A DNA stretch of 64,000 nucleotides from Methanotrichaceae archaeon (GCA_013178225.1 JABLXE010000009.1:1-64000), one strand, 5' to 3'. Shown: positions 9,133 through 18,391, numbered from the stretch's first letter. Numbers and translations are program-made. Notes: generated by a model from the letters alone, not told the origin.

Positions 9133-9579
9133 CTACTGCTGGTTGGAGACAATCTTGACGTTGTTGGTGGCTGTGGCGAAGCCGAAGGCTCTTGCAGTCC
9201 TGTCGCCAACGCTGATGCTCTCTGCGTTCATCTTCAAGCAGCAATCCTGGCAGGGACATGCAGAATCAAGAGCCTGGCAGCATGCACAATCCCCAGTATC
9301 CTGATTGTTCTTGATCTCCAAGCTGTTTGCAGCGTTAGCCGGTCCGTTCGGAGAGGTTAAGGTCCAGGGCCATCCGACTGCAAAGGCATTATCGTCTCCT
9401 ATCTCGACGCTCTTGTAGTTGGTATCAACGTAGCTCGGGAACTGGAAGATATTTCCATCCGACTCGAAGATCCCGTCTCTCAAGACATCCACTCCACCTG
9501 TGCCGGTGTAGGCACTGAGGTCGCTGCTCGACTGGGCCATTGCCGGAACAAGAGATAAGGCTACAAACAAGGCCATCAA
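9133..9579 (-). CDS. Secreted Cys-rich protein (paralogue B)
   Basis: This paralogue of the 8285-8728 product has a signal peptide ending VPAMAQ, the shared segments GGVDVLRDGIFES and GPANAANSLEIKNNQD, the cluster CACCQALDSACPCQDCC and the C-terminus NNVKIVSNQQ. The first usable canonical codons are TTG 9579 and ATG 9576, which give a charge-free n-region. In frame upstream, an ATC at 9597 lies 4 nt after GGTGA (9606-9602), the same spacing as in paralogue A, and would give (M)KKIVVLMALFVALSLVPAMAQ, a textbook signal peptide. Function is unknown. The two genes are about 400 bp apart and probably arose by duplication. Confidence 0.7.
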   Translation of the reverse strand: MMALFVALSLVPAMAQSSSDLSAYTGTGGVDVLRDGIFESDGNIFQFPSYVDTNYKSVEIGDDNAFAVGWPWTLTSPNGPANAANSLEIKNNQDTGDCACCQALDSACPCQDCCLKMNAESISVGDRTARAFGFATATNNVKIVSNQQ

Positions 9580-9610
9580 TACTACGATCTTTTTGATAAT
9601 TTCACCCCGT

Positions 9611-10026
9611 ACATCCTTTAATTTAAAACTTAGTTAGCATTTATCATACTTATATTTTTTGGTAAGAGATACTGGACCAGATATGTCTTATACCTCGATG
9701 TCGAGAACGCCCCGACGGCGCTAAGCGTATATCCTCCAGGAATCGGCTCATGAGAGCAATATCGGGAGGTCTATGTATAGCAGATAGCAGCAAATTGGAT
9801 GATCTGCAACCGCGATAATCGATATTCATGCAGATCATGATAAAAGCTCTATGCACTCAAAAATAATTAATATATTTATAATGTTCATTAGAGTAAAAGT
9901 TCCACTGTCCCAGCAAATACACATTTACAAATAGCAGCTTAATCTAAATCGATGCCATCCTTAATAACATCTCAGCCTTCATTGCTCCCAACTGGAGCTA
10001 TGGACGCAACTTATTATAAAAGCTTT
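9611..10026. other. Gene-free intergenic stretch
   Basis: About 415 bp with no supported gene. Short open frames here lack family resemblance. The part nearest 9610 should hold the promoter of the Cys-rich protein gene on the minus strand. Confidence 0.4.
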
Positions 10027-11553
10027 CTATGCAAATATCAGCTTTCTCACCTTCATGGTCGCCAGATCGATTATAGGCGCCACTGCAACGTGAGGCTGGA
10101 TATTCATTTTCTTCTGAAAATCAGTCTGAGACTGCCAGGTCCCGCTATTGATTACGGTCACGCCCTTATACCTGGCAATTCCCACCGTGTGCACGTGACC
10201 GCAATGCAAAATAGCCGGGGGCTTAGATATAACATAATGATCCTCTTCCTCAGGGGCGATTGAGACCCGGCTTCCGTAAATAGGAGATAGGTGACGCCTT
10301 CTTAGCATCTCGATCATCGCTTTCTCGGGATTTCCGTATGAAAGTCCAGGTATTCTCATTACCAGGTCGTCTATGCTGCGGCCATGATAAACCAGAACCG
10401 ACACGCCTCCCAGAGACAGCCAGGCAGGATTGCCCGCGAAGAGCCGCTCCCCGGAGAAGAACTTCTGTATCGGCTCAGGCAGCGCCGGCTGAGGCTCGGC
10501 CTGCCGCACCATATCGTGATTTCCGGGAGAGATGATGATGCTGATGCCGGATCGCACGGCGTTCAGGCACTCTGCAGCCCTGCGGTACTGCTCGTAGACG
10601 TCAGCGATAGCCAGATCGCCTTCCTGTCCGGGATAAATCCCAATTCCGTCCACCAGGTCGCCGGCGATCACCAGATATTTAACCTGTGATGAGAGGCCTG
10701 TGGGATCATCGCTTCCTCCGTTGACCCAATCGACCAGCCGGTACCAGGCATCCTCTAGGAAATATTTGGACCCAACGTGCAGATCGGAGAGAAGAAGAGC
10801 ACAACCGCTTCCGGTCTCCAGAGCCTGACACTGGTTTGGAAGGTCGGGCCACATCAGCGATTTGATAAAAATCCGGCCACCACCGTCGGAAAAGCCGGTG
10901 ACGCCAATGACCTCATCCGGCAGGATCAATCCGGATTGCTCAAAGATGTCGGAATCCTTCTGGACGATGGCAGTAACCATGCCTGTGGGGTCCTCCAGCT
11001 CTAAAACCCGATTTCCTTTATTTGTGGACTTGACGTCCATTACCATGCCGATCAGCGAGACCTCCCTTCCCGCTGTGCTCCGAGAAAGGCTTTCGATTGG
11101 CCGGGAGTTAAGCCTCCGGGCCATTATCTCTCTCAACTTGGAGTACCTATCGCGAAAGTAACGCACGAAATCCTGGTACTCTCCTACACAGGTGGACTGC
11201 CCAGTTATGTCGCCGTAAAGCTGCACATCAGGGCTTCGCGACGGAAAGCCCGGCACAAAAGCGATAGGAGGGTAATCTTCTGCGCTTTGGGACACCCTGC
11301 GCAGATCTGCCGGGACGGCCTCATCCTTCGGGACTTGGAGGAGGCAGGACACCCGCGAGGCGTTTATCACGGCTACTGAGCTGTCGCAGCTCATCAGCAA
11401 GCGTTTTATCAAGTCATCCCTTCTACCGGAATAGGACCGTATCAGCTCAAGAGCTTCAGGGTCCACTTGATAGCCACTCTCGGCGAGCCTTCTCACGATG
11501 TCTCGATTGGCTGCGAATTCTTCGCGAAGCGGAGATCGCGATATTCCCGACAT
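10027..11553 (-). CDS. polB: DNA polymerase D small subunit DP1 (exonuclease subunit)
   Basis: DP1 of the archaeal replicative family D polymerase is a calcineurin-like phosphoesterase giving 3'-5' proofreading. An N-terminal helical region and an OB-fold (GREVSLIGMVMDVKSTNKGNRVLELED, residues 165-190) are followed by phosphoesterase motifs: LLLSDLHVGSKYF (D-x-H), VIAGDLVDGIG (GD-x-x-D), ISPGNHDMVR (GNH-D), and the late His motifs LVYHGRSI and LHCGHVHTVG. All catalytic motifs are intact and the length (508 residues) is normal. The partner DP2 is not in this window. The gene is divergent from the signal peptidase gene across 41 bp containing a TATA-like TATAAGAG. Confidence 0.95.
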   Translation of the reverse strand: MSGISRSPLREEFAANRDIVRRLAESGYQVDPEALELIRSYSGRRDDLIKRLLMSCDSSVAVINASRVSCLLQVPKDEAVPADLRRVSQSAEDYPPIAFVPGFPSRSPDVQLYGDITGQSTCVGEYQDFVRYFRDRYSKLREIMARRLNSRPIESLSRSTAGREVSLIGMVMDVKSTNKGNRVLELEDPTGMVTAIVQKDSDIFEQSGLILPDEVIGVTGFSDGGGRIFIKSLMWPDLPNQCQALETGSGCALLLSDLHVGSKYFLEDAWYRLVDWVNGGSDDPTGLSSQVKYLVIAGDLVDGIGIYPGQEGDLAIADVYEQYRRAAECLNAVRSGISIIISPGNHDMVRQAEPQPALPEPIQKFFSGERLFAGNPAWLSLGGVSVLVYHGRSIDDLVMRIPGLSYGNPEKAMIEMLRRRHLSPIYGSRVSIAPEEEDHYVISKPPAILHCGHVHTVGIARYKGVTVINSGTWQSQTDFQKKMNIQPHVAVAPIIDLATMKVRKLIFA

Positions 11554-11594
11554 CGAAAGTAGTATAAGAGCGTACCAAGTGATAAAGATGGCTG

Positions 11595-12356
11595 ATGAAC
11601 ATTAAAGATCGGCTGGAAGCTCTGCCTCTTCCCGGGTTCGTAAAAGACATCCTGTTCGTGATCGTGGTGGTGGGGACGATCTCCATTATATCCCAGATCG
11701 CCCTCGGCCTCTGGACCCCCATGGTCGCAGTTGAGTCGGGCAGCATGGTGCCCAACCTGAACATCGGCGACATAATTGTAGTCCAAGGCGCGTCACGAAC
11801 TGAGGTTGTCACCTGGGAAGAAGGAGAAAAGACAGGCTACCGAGCCTTCAACCTTCCAGGCGACGTCATCTTGTACCGGCCGTACGGCAAAGACAGCCTG
11901 AACCTCCTGGACCAGGTGAAGATGCTTATAGGGATCTCACCCGGGGCGGATAAAGCCACTCCCATTATCCACCGGGCATTGCGATGGGTCAACGAAAGCG
12001 AGCCCATGTGGGAAGGAGGGCCAGAAGCCCCCTTTTCAGGCTACATTACCAAGGGAGATCACAACGAGGTCATAGATCAGGAGGCGGGTCAGATCTTTGG
12101 CGTGGCCCGGGCCTCATATCTCCTGGAGCATCAGGGCCAGGTCGAGACTATCGGGGATTCCATCTTCCTCGATATGGACAGCGGCCTGATCATCTACGAG
12201 ACCGGAAACCAGAGCCTGGTTGGGGATGGAATAAGCTATTTGGTGCCGGTAAAAGAGGACTGGGTGATCGGCGTTGCGCGTGTGAAGATCCCGATTGTGG
12301 GCTACATAAGGCTGATTCCCAACATCATAGCCGAGCAGGTGCAAAAGCTCCTCTGA
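11595..12356 (+). CDS. Signal peptidase I (archaeal S26B/Sec11 type)
   Basis: This membrane-bound peptidase cleaves Sec/Tat signal peptides on the outside of the membrane. One N-terminal helix (residues 18-38) is followed by the catalytic serine motif MVAVESGSMVPNL (Ser50), the His region PIIHRALRWV (His126) and the ITKGDHNEVIDQE box with conserved Asp. Archaeal enzymes use Ser-His-Asp rather than the bacterial Ser-Lys pair, which matches here. A second hydrophobic segment near the C-terminus (IPIVGYIRLIPNII) may also contact the membrane. The TATA-like element at 11563-11570 lies about 28 bp before the start, so the mRNA is probably nearly leaderless. Confidence 0.9.
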   Translation: MNIKDRLEALPLPGFVKDILFVIVVVGTISIISQIALGLWTPMVAVESGSMVPNLNIGDIIVVQGASRTEVVTWEEGEKTGYRAFNLPGDVILYRPYGKDSLNLLDQVKMLIGISPGADKATPIIHRALRWVNESEPMWEGGPEAPFSGYITKGDHNEVIDQEAGQIFGVARASYLLEHQGQVETIGDSIFLDMDSGLIIYETGNQSLVGDGISYLVPVKEDWVIGVARVKIPIVGYIRLIPNIIAEQVQKLL

Positions 12357-12358
12357 GG

Positions 12359-13024
12359 CTAAATTTTTCTGGCCACAATCGCCCAATGGTCCTGATGGAA
12401 GGGCTGCAGATCCAGAACTTCCATCACCTCTAAGCTCTCAAGCTTTTCGATCTCGGAATCGAGTACAGCTTGTGGTGAAGCGGTGACGTCAATTGAGCGG
12501 GTCTTCAGCATCAATACCATTATCCGGTCACGCTTCAGGTAGCGGGCGCAGTTGAGGGACGCAATCTGAGCCTGGTTTTTTTGGGCCAGGTCCTGATAGA
12601 CAAAATCCACCATCTCCAGCAAAGAGCTATAGGCCTGCGGCTGGGCCGCATCGGCAAGTATGGGGATCACATTGCTCCGTGCCTCGGCCAACCGAATCAG
12701 GTCGCGCATAGCCCGGGGAGAGAATTCGACTGCGTACACCAGCCCTTCGCGCACGATATCACTGATGTGGCTGACGGTCGTTCCGGTTGCGGCACCCAGA
12801 TAGAGCACTTTAGCATCCGGAGACAAATTCAATGATCCGGGCCGGCGGCTCTTCTGCAACAGGGCCGCCAGCTTGGAGCGGAAAGGATCCCAAAGCCTGT
12901 AGCCATCGATTACCCGTTCGCCATAGACCGAACCGGGCGCGGCCTGAAGCGTGGCCAGCTTCCGCTGCCCGAACAGGTCCAGGAGACACGTGCCAGCGAC
13001 GGGCCCAGGCTCCAAACGGGACAT
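12359..13024 (-). CDS. flpA: Fibrillarin-like rRNA/tRNA 2'-O-methyltransferase
   Basis: This is the archaeal fibrillarin, the catalytic subunit of box C/D sRNP, which 2'-O-methylates rRNA and tRNA. It has the N-terminal segment GSVYGERVIDGYRLWDPFRSK, the SAM-binding motif VLYLGAATGTTVSHISDIV, AVEFSPRAMRDLI, the acidic motif VDFVYQDLAQKNQA with catalytic Asp, and VLMLKTRSIDVT with catalytic Lys. The 221-residue length is normal. In many archaea it is paired with nop5; here nop5 is not adjacent and the gene abuts nikR, with the two start and stop codons 2 bp apart. Confidence 0.95.
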   Translation of the reverse strand: MSRLEPGPVAGTCLLDLFGQRKLATLQAAPGSVYGERVIDGYRLWDPFRSKLAALLQKSRRPGSLNLSPDAKVLYLGAATGTTVSHISDIVREGLVYAVEFSPRAMRDLIRLAEARSNVIPILADAAQPQAYSSLLEMVDFVYQDLAQKNQAQIASLNCARYLKRDRIMVLMLKTRSIDVTASPQAVLDSEIEKLESLEVMEVLDLQPFHQDHWAIVARKI

Positions 13025-13026
13025 CT

Positions 13027-13449
13027 TTACAACTCTTTTCCGAGAGACGTGGTGGTCAATTTGACGTGCTTCACTCCTTTCAGCGACATCATCTTCTCGG
13101 CAGCTTTTCTCACATCCTGGCCCTCCCCTCTCAATACCACCACCTCCAGACAGTTTTCATGATCCAGATGAACATGCAGACTGGACTGGATGATGCCTCC
13201 AAACTCGTGCTGAATCTCGGTGAGGCTCTCGACCAGGCCTCTTTGGTGGTGCGAATAGACCAGCGTAATCACGCCTACCCGCTCACCCTGCACATCGCTC
13301 ATCCACTCATAGTGAACTATGTAGTTGCGGATGGCATCCCGAATACCCTCCGAGCGTGAGGAATAACCGCGCTGCAGGATGATCTCATCAAAGCGGTTCA
13401 GAAGCTTTTCAGGCAAAGATACCCCGATTCTCATCAATTCTTGTTCCAT
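13027..13449 (-). CDS. nikR: Nickel-responsive transcriptional regulator NikR
   Basis: NikR is a Ni(II)-dependent ribbon-helix-helix repressor. The N-terminal RHH ([20 protein letters not shown], then [15 protein letters not shown]) binds DNA. The C-terminal ACT-like domain carries the Ni ligands: VYSHHQRG, then [20 protein letters not shown], giving the His-x-His...Cys pattern. The length of 140 residues is typical. Nickel control suits a methanogen, which needs Ni for F430, CODH/ACS and hydrogenases. It lies 2 bp upstream of fibrillarin in the same direction, an unusual partner, so nikR may set transcription of that gene. Confidence 0.95.
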   Translation of the reverse strand: MEQELMRIGVSLPEKLLNRFDEIILQRGYSSRSEGIRDAIRNYIVHYEWMSDVQGERVGVITLVYSHHQRGLVESLTEIQHEFGGIIQSSLHVHLDHENCLEVVVLRGEGQDVRKAAEKMMSLKGVKHVKLTTTSLGKEL

Positions 13450-13566
13450 ATAATATCGCGATCAATATTCGGATGTTATGTAGTAATAAACTTAATGGAG
13501 GAAAATGTGAATTGCTGACAGGAGAACCATAAAGGATTTCAGTTCTCAGGCAACACGAAAAGCAGT

Positions 13567-14127
13567 ATGCCGGATATCGCCTTTATAGGAGAAAGAAGCT
13601 TTCTATTTGAAAAGCTTTTCCAGGATCTGGGGGCAAGCTATCAGTTTCTGCAGCCGAGCGTTCTGGGAAGTCCGTTTCTTCCCCAATACAAAATGGTGAT
13701 AATCCCCACCGGATTCGCCAATCCCCAGTACTCGAAAACGCTTGCTTCACTGCAGAGACAAAAATCCAGGCTGGCCGATTTCGTGAAAGCGGGAGGTGTG
13801 CTCACGGTCTTCGGACCTGTGGTTCCAGAGCATAACTTTGAGTGGCTGCCCTTGCCGCTGCGATACATCTGTGAATACGGTCCCAGGAAAGTCGAGCCCA
13901 CAGAGCACGAATGTTCCTGTCTGCTGTGCACCATCACTCCGGAGTGCGACGGCTATCTAATCCCAGGAGAGGGCTTTGAGACGGTTCTGGAGGACGAACG
14001 CGGCAGAGCCGTGCTGGTAGCGGGAAAGTATGGAAGGGGAATGATCGTCGCCTCCTCGGTTCATGAATTTCCGGCATCCGAATATATTCTGTGGGCGCTA
14101 TCAAAGGCCAGACCGTCCAGGATGTGA
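13567..14127 (+). CDS. Conserved hypothetical, glutamine-amidotransferase-like fold
   Basis: This soluble 186-residue protein has alternating strands and helices: PDIAFIGERS, KMVIIPTGFANP, FVKAGGVLTVFGPVVPEHNFEWLP, and RGRAVLVAGKYGRGMIVASSVHEFPASEYI. This resembles class I amidotransferase-like or ThuA-like folds, in which the AGG turn starts a strand. A Cys-rich loop (EHECSCLLCTITPECDG) could bind metal. No catalytic triad is evident, so I assign no reaction. It is followed 7 bp later by a small gene in the same direction, which suggests a two-gene operon. Confidence 0.65.
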   Translation: MPDIAFIGERSFLFEKLFQDLGASYQFLQPSVLGSPFLPQYKMVIIPTGFANPQYSKTLASLQRQKSRLADFVKAGGVLTVFGPVVPEHNFEWLPLPLRYICEYGPRKVEPTEHECSCLLCTITPECDGYLIPGEGFETVLEDERGRAVLVAGKYGRGMIVASSVHEFPASEYILWALSKARPSRM

Positions 14128-14134
14128 AAAAGAG

Positions 14135-14362
14135 ATGTCTGAAGGGGTCATAGCTAAAAAGAGCAAGCTCAGGCGGGAGATAGAAGAGACGCTGCGAGAA
14201 CGGCATATTACCATCGAAGACCGCATCTCCGCAGTGGACCTAAAAAGCGGGGATGCTCATTATTTCGATAATTTTCCCCAAGCAGTGGAGTTCGTGCAAA
14301 AAAGAAAAGGACGGTGGTACATCGCCAGATCCGCAGGAGCTGACTCAATCAAGCGTGAATGA
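14135..14362 (+). CDS. Small hypothetical protein
   Basis: This basic 75-residue protein has a charged helical N-terminus (KKSKLRREIEETLRERHI) followed by a short strand-rich part (IEDRISAVDLKSGDAHYFDNF, then RKGRWYIARSAG). The frame is open from 14063, but the ATG at 14135 is 7 bp after the stop of the preceding gene and is preceded by a GTGAAAAAGAG stretch that could act as a ribosome site. I do not recognise the family; no membrane or metal motif is visible. Confidence 0.55.
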   Translation: MSEGVIAKKSKLRREIEETLRERHITIEDRISAVDLKSGDAHYFDNFPQAVEFVQKRKGRWYIARSAGADSIKRE

Positions 14363-14464
14363 AAAAGCCAAAATTGCAGGATCTCCTTTAGCCCAACCGG
14401 GGCAGGGAATATTTCGATTTTTAGCAGATATTTACATTAAAAAGTGAAGGCGACTGCCATCGCC

Positions 14465-15601
14465 CTACAGATGGAACTCGATGTGGAAAGGTATGAAGAA
14501 GATCCACACGAAGTAGATGAGCATCACGACCAAGCCCAGTGGCACGCCCAGCTTGGCCCACTCTTTGCTGCCAATGCCGAGCTTGCCTGCGGATATGATG
14601 TTGGGGATGTTTCCCGGAATCAACATACCTCCGGAGATGAGAAGCCCCATAAGCACCGCCTGAATCTGGGTTATGCTCATGGCCGGGCTAAGCTCAGCTG
14701 CAGTCAAAGTGGCATTGTCAAGAATAGCTGAGATCATGTTAACCCAGTACAAAATCATGGGGGATATGCCCAGCATGTACTTGTCGATGACCACCTTCAT
14801 GCCGCTTCCCAACAGCAGCAGGGCCATGACGAAGACATAGACTTTAATTGCCCTGACCACCACATCCCTCAGGCCCTCGGTGTCTTCGGTGGCCGTCAGG
14901 CATTCCTGGCTCGCCTTCTTGCCTGTGAAGAACATGGCTAAAAGCCCCATCGCCAAGCATCCCGGGATGATGTAAATGGCCAGCTGGTTGAAGAGGAAGA
15001 AGAATCCAGCATGATATGGTTCACCCTGCAGCTTGGTGATGGCAATGGTGGACAAGGGCTCGCCCACTGGAGTCAGAACGGCTCCGAGACCTATGGAGAA
15101 ACAGGCAATTATCACCAGATTTATCTTGGTATTCCGATCCACAGGCAGGCAATTCATGACCTCCACCAGCAAGAGAGAAGCGATGATGGCAGTTATGATG
15201 CTGGATACAAGTCCAAGAACGACTACCACCAGAAATACAATTACCTTTACCGGAACGACCTTGATGATGGAAGTCATGGCATTCTGGGCGTAGGATCGAC
15301 CATAATGGAACAGCAGACCTGCCACCAGAACAGCAGGAACAATGCCCTTCACTATCGGTTCCATGATGGCTTCCGTTATCAGTTTCATGTTCCAGCCCAC
15401 TTCTGCGATCTGTTCCACGCTGTAACCGATCGCGGCCAATACCGATTCGCTTTCAAAGCCCGAAATTGTTACGGCTAAAACGCCCATAATGAACAGAAAT
15501 AGCTCGAGATTATGCTCGATCTTTTTGACCATAAAGGGTCCTACCAACACTAAAAGGACTATGGCAAATAAACCCAGATCAACTGGAGTTGGCGACACCA
15601 T
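14465..15601 (-). CDS. DUF1646 family membrane transporter (putative cation antiporter)
   Basis: This 378-residue integral membrane protein has about ten to twelve hydrophobic helices. DUF1646 is found in methanogens and anaerobic bacteria and is distantly related to the ion transporter superfamily (NhaD/ArsB-like). The motif GLGAVLTPVGEPLSTIAITKL resembles the conserved half-helix of NhaD and ArsB transporters. Near the end AILDNATLTAAELSPAMS corresponds to the second, DNATL-containing half-helix of these families. The ATG at 15601 is preceded by GGGAGGTACTATT, a strong Shine-Dalgarno. The transported ion is not known; sodium or proton exchange is inference. Confidence 0.8.
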   Translation of the reverse strand: MVSPTPVDLGLFAIVLLVLVGPFMVKKIEHNLELFLFIMGVLAVTISGFESESVLAAIGYSVEQIAEVGWNMKLITEAIMEPIVKGIVPAVLVAGLLFHYGRSYAQNAMTSIIKVVPVKVIVFLVVVVLGLVSSIITAIIASLLLVEVMNCLPVDRNTKINLVIIACFSIGLGAVLTPVGEPLSTIAITKLQGEPYHAGFFFLFNQLAIYIIPGCLAMGLLAMFFTGKKASQECLTATEDTEGLRDVVVRAIKVYVFVMALLLLGSGMKVVIDKYMLGISPMILYWVNMISAILDNATLTAAELSPAMSITQIQAVLMGLLISGGMLIPGNIPNIISAGKLGIGSKEWAKLGVPLGLVVMLIYFVWIFFIPFHIEFHL

Positions 15602-16416
15602 AATAGTACCTCCCTTAAGAATTCATCCTAATTCGCTTTGCCTCCTCTCGGAAAAGCTTGGTATCCGGATGTTCTCCCAATATTAAATGCTTTTGGTTTT
15701 TATTTTGCCATAAAATAGAGAAATAATTTGCAAAAATCAGAATATCTTGATCTTTTTCCTTTCAAAAACAAATAGGAGATCTTAAAAAGACTAAATACTC
15801 AAAAAATAGATCTTTTATCAGGATATCTCCATTAATTCAGTATTGCTGACTTAAAAACGTAAATATTTTGTTTTAGCCTATTTTGGCCAAAAATAAGTGC
15901 TAAATCGGTATTTTTGGGTTTTAGGATATTTGGCTTTTTAACGAAAAAGGAATTTGAAACTAAAAACCGGAATCTATGGCCGCCTCCGTCCCGGTTGAGA
16001 TCCAACAAAAAGCTCACAGCGCGCCGAAGAGCACTGGCCATGGCATATGCCAGACATAAACGATCCACAAATGCCAAGCAGGACCCTGAGATACGACATC
16101 GAGCACCCGGCAATCGTCCAAGAAACGATTTCGAAAACCATCCATGAACGTCAGGATCGATGTTGTACTGTCTGGACCCATGGTCTCGAAAATGGAAAAA
16201 ACGTGAACTGCAATATTATGCAGACCCTTCCAGGCAGGGAAGATGTTTATGTTGTTGACGCCCAGATTCCCGGGTCGACGAGTTAAGAGATACTATTAAT
16301 AAAGATCAATATATATCACTAAAACGGCCAGCCCCTAAATGCTGTAAATATCTATCTCTTTTGTGGTCTGGGCTTGAATTTCTTGAATTAAAAGAGGAAA
16401 AAGGCCCACAAAGGCC
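15602..16416. other. Long AT-rich intergenic region, no supported gene
   Basis: About 815 bp. The part 15680-15950 is very AT-rich with many A and T runs. An open frame at 16047-16286 (start MPDINDPQMPSRTLRYD) and overlapping frames at 15832-16147 look like chance openings or remnants; none has a ribosome site or family resemblance. Promoters for the flanking genes, and perhaps a decayed gene, may lie here. Confidence 0.4.
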
Positions 16417-17286
16417 TTAGTACATGGCTATTTTCTCTCTTCTCAGGATCAATACCGGCCGGTCAGCAGAGTTGGCTACATCATAGGCCGTGCTTCCGAT
16501 CCGGCCTTTCTTTATGGCCGCTGAACCCTGAGAACTGATGGCTATCAGCGACACATCTTCATCCTTAGCTGCGCTGCGTATTACCTCAACCGGATGGCCA
16601 ACGAGCACCTTTGATGTGACTTTCAAGCCGTTCTTCCCCAGTTCCTGTGCCAGCTCGGCGAGTTTCTTCTCGGCATCAGAGACGTTGGCATCGATCTGCT
16701 CTTTCGTCTCGCCCTTGGAGACCACGTTTAGCAGCACAAGCTCTGCGATTCCTGCCATATTCTTGATGAAGGAAAGAGCTGCCTCAGAGGGCTCGGAGAA
16801 ATCCAGCGGAAACAGAACCTTGGCGAATATCCTCTCGCAATACTTGCCCAGCGAATCGCTTCCCTCGATGGTCTTGTAACGCATGACCAGAAGGTGGGTC
16901 TTGCCATAACGAAGCACATTCCTGGAAACGCTTCCCAGGAGCACGCTCTCAATGAGGCTCTTGCCTCTGGCACCCATAGCGACCAAGGAGACATTTTCCT
17001 CTTCAGCCACCCGATTTATGGCGCTGGCCACCTCGCTCTCCATGACGGATACAGCCCTCACCTTGGCGCTAATGTCAGGAACGCCAACATACTGCTTCTC
17101 ATCCATCAGCTTCTGTTCGACTTCCTTGATCTCAGCCACAGGATCCCATACCCTCGCCAGAGGATCCCTGGATAAGACACTGATAATCACTACCTCCCTC
17201 ACTCCCGGAATCTCGCCCACGCACTCGATAACTCTGCGAGCATGTTTGGAGAAATCTGTTGGGACCAAGACCTTCTCGAACATTTT
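16417..17286 (-). CDS. Universal stress protein, tandem Usp domains
   Basis: This cytoplasmic protein is built of two UspA domains. Domain 1 (about residues 1-140) starts MFEKVLVPTDFSKHA and ends with the nucleotide-binding pattern MGARGKSLIESVLLGSVSRNVL (G-x2-G-x9-G-S). Domain 2 (about 150-290) starts AKVLFPLDFSEPSEAAL and ends ISSQGSAAIKKGRIGSTAYDV, a variant of the same motif. The presence of G-x2-G-x9-G-S in domain 1 suggests ATP binding there. The start at ATG 17286 has GGTGGG just before it; a GTG at 17295 also reads in frame. The gene stands alone. Confidence 0.9.
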   Translation of the reverse strand, partial: KMFEKVLVPTDFSKHARRVIECVGEIPGVREVVIISVLSRDPLARVWDPVAEIKEVEQKLMDEKQYVGVPDISAKVRAVSVMESEVASAINRVAEEENVSLVAMGARGKSLIESVLLGSVSRNVLRYGKTHLLVMRYKTIEGSDSLGKYCERIFAKVLFPLDFSEPSEAALSFIKNMAGIAELVLLNVVSKGETKEQIDANVSDAEKKLAELAQELGKNGLKVTSKVLVGHPVEVIRSAAKDEDVSLIAISSQGSAAIKKGRIGSTAYDVANSADRPVLILRREKIAMY

Positions 17287-17416
17287 ACCCACCAACGGCG
17301 TTTATTTTCGGGTCTTAATATTTCAATTTATCCGCTGCGAAGAAAAGCCCTGACGAGGCCCAAGCGGATTGATTATAAAAATTTAATCCGGAATAATTTA
17401 AAATCTATCTGCAGCC

Positions 17417-18391
17417 TCATACTATCGGAGAGCCGAAAGTCCGCTCCTCCAGATCCTGCAGCTTTCTCCAGGTAACCTGGCAATCGCATTCCAGTTCCTC
17501 AAAGAGATTCCGATCCTGTGATAGCGCGTGCTTTCTTATGGCATCAGCCACAGCCGCATCGCAGCGGCCACAGTTGTGCGGACCCCTTCTGGAGCCGGCA
17601 CCAACAGGATCGCAGACGATGGTTCCCGGAGCACTCTTCAGGACCTCCAATGCCGACCATAACCAAGGGGGCCGGAACTCCCCCCTTTCCCAGAGCCGTT
17701 CCACGTAGGTGCCCCGCTGAACGTTGCACAGATTCAGGGACAGGATTTCGGCGTAATTAGCGGCCATGCGAGCCGACGATACGGCATCCTGGACCGCCTC
17801 TTTCTCCGAGAGGTGAGGCGGCTTCAGCAGAATATAGGCCTTTATCCTCCCGCCCAGGTCGTGGACAGTCTTCGAGGCCTGAACGAAATCCTGCCAGGAG
17901 AATCCTTTGCGTATCGCCTTCTCCCTCACCAGATCGTTGGAAGACTCCAGACCTATCGCGAACTCGGTATCGATATTCGAGAGGCACTCCGTCACAGCGG
18001 AAGGGACGATGTACTCCGGCCTCGATTCTATAACCAGCCGCCTGACTCCTCTCTCCTGCAAAGCCCGAAGGATCTTTTCCCGGACCTGCGGCGGCACTTC
18101 CGCGGGGTCCAGAAAGCTTCCGCTGGTGTAGATCTTCACCATCTGGTCCTGAGAGGAGAACTTCTGCATGGCCCGCTCGAACTGGGCGAGCAGATTCTCC
18201 TCTGTTGCAGGCGCGCCCTCGCTTGCATACCCGCACATGAGGCAGCGGTTGTATCTGCACCCTCTGGTTCGAAGAATTACGGTCAGCGAACCTGCGGGCT
18301 CGTCATCCAGAAGATCCTGAGACTTCCAAACGGCAACGGGCCTTGATAGGTCCAGGTCTCTTTGCTTAGCCATTTTAGCCATAAATTTCAT
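17417..18391 (-). CDS. raSEA: Radical SAM archaeosine synthase subunit RaSEA
   Basis: RaSEA acts with ArcS in forming archaeosine at position 15 of archaeal tRNAs, converting a lysine adduct of preQ0 to archaeosine by radical SAM chemistry. The sequence has the N-terminal segment RPVAVWKSQDLLDDEPAGSL, the 4Fe-4S motif CRYNRCLMCGY (C-x5-C-x2-C spacing, family-like), and Elp3-like downstream features: IYTSGSFLDPAEV, LVIESRPEYI and FAIGLESSNDLVREKAIRKGF. C-terminal cysteines (IVCDPVGAGSRRGPHNCGRC) are also family-typical. The length (about 320 residues) is normal. ArcS is not in this window. Confidence 0.9.
   Translation of the reverse strand: MKFMAKMAKQRDLDLSRPVAVWKSQDLLDDEPAGSLTVILRTRGCRYNRCLMCGYASEGAPATEENLLAQFERAMQKFSSQDQMVKIYTSGSFLDPAEVPPQVREKILRALQERGVRRLVIESRPEYIVPSAVTECLSNIDTEFAIGLESSNDLVREKAIRKGFSWQDFVQASKTVHDLGGRIKAYILLKPPHLSEKEAVQDAVSSARMAANYAEILSLNLCNVQRGTYVERLWERGEFRPPWLWSALEVLKSAPGTIVCDPVGAGSRRGPHNCGRCDAAVADAIRKHALSQDRNLFEELECDCQVTWRKLQDLEERTFGSPIV

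Noticed and set aside
16047-16286. Plus-strand open frame beginning MPDINDPQMP in the 15.6-16.4 kb gap.
   Set aside because: No upstream signals or recognisable domain; could be a remnant but not supportable.
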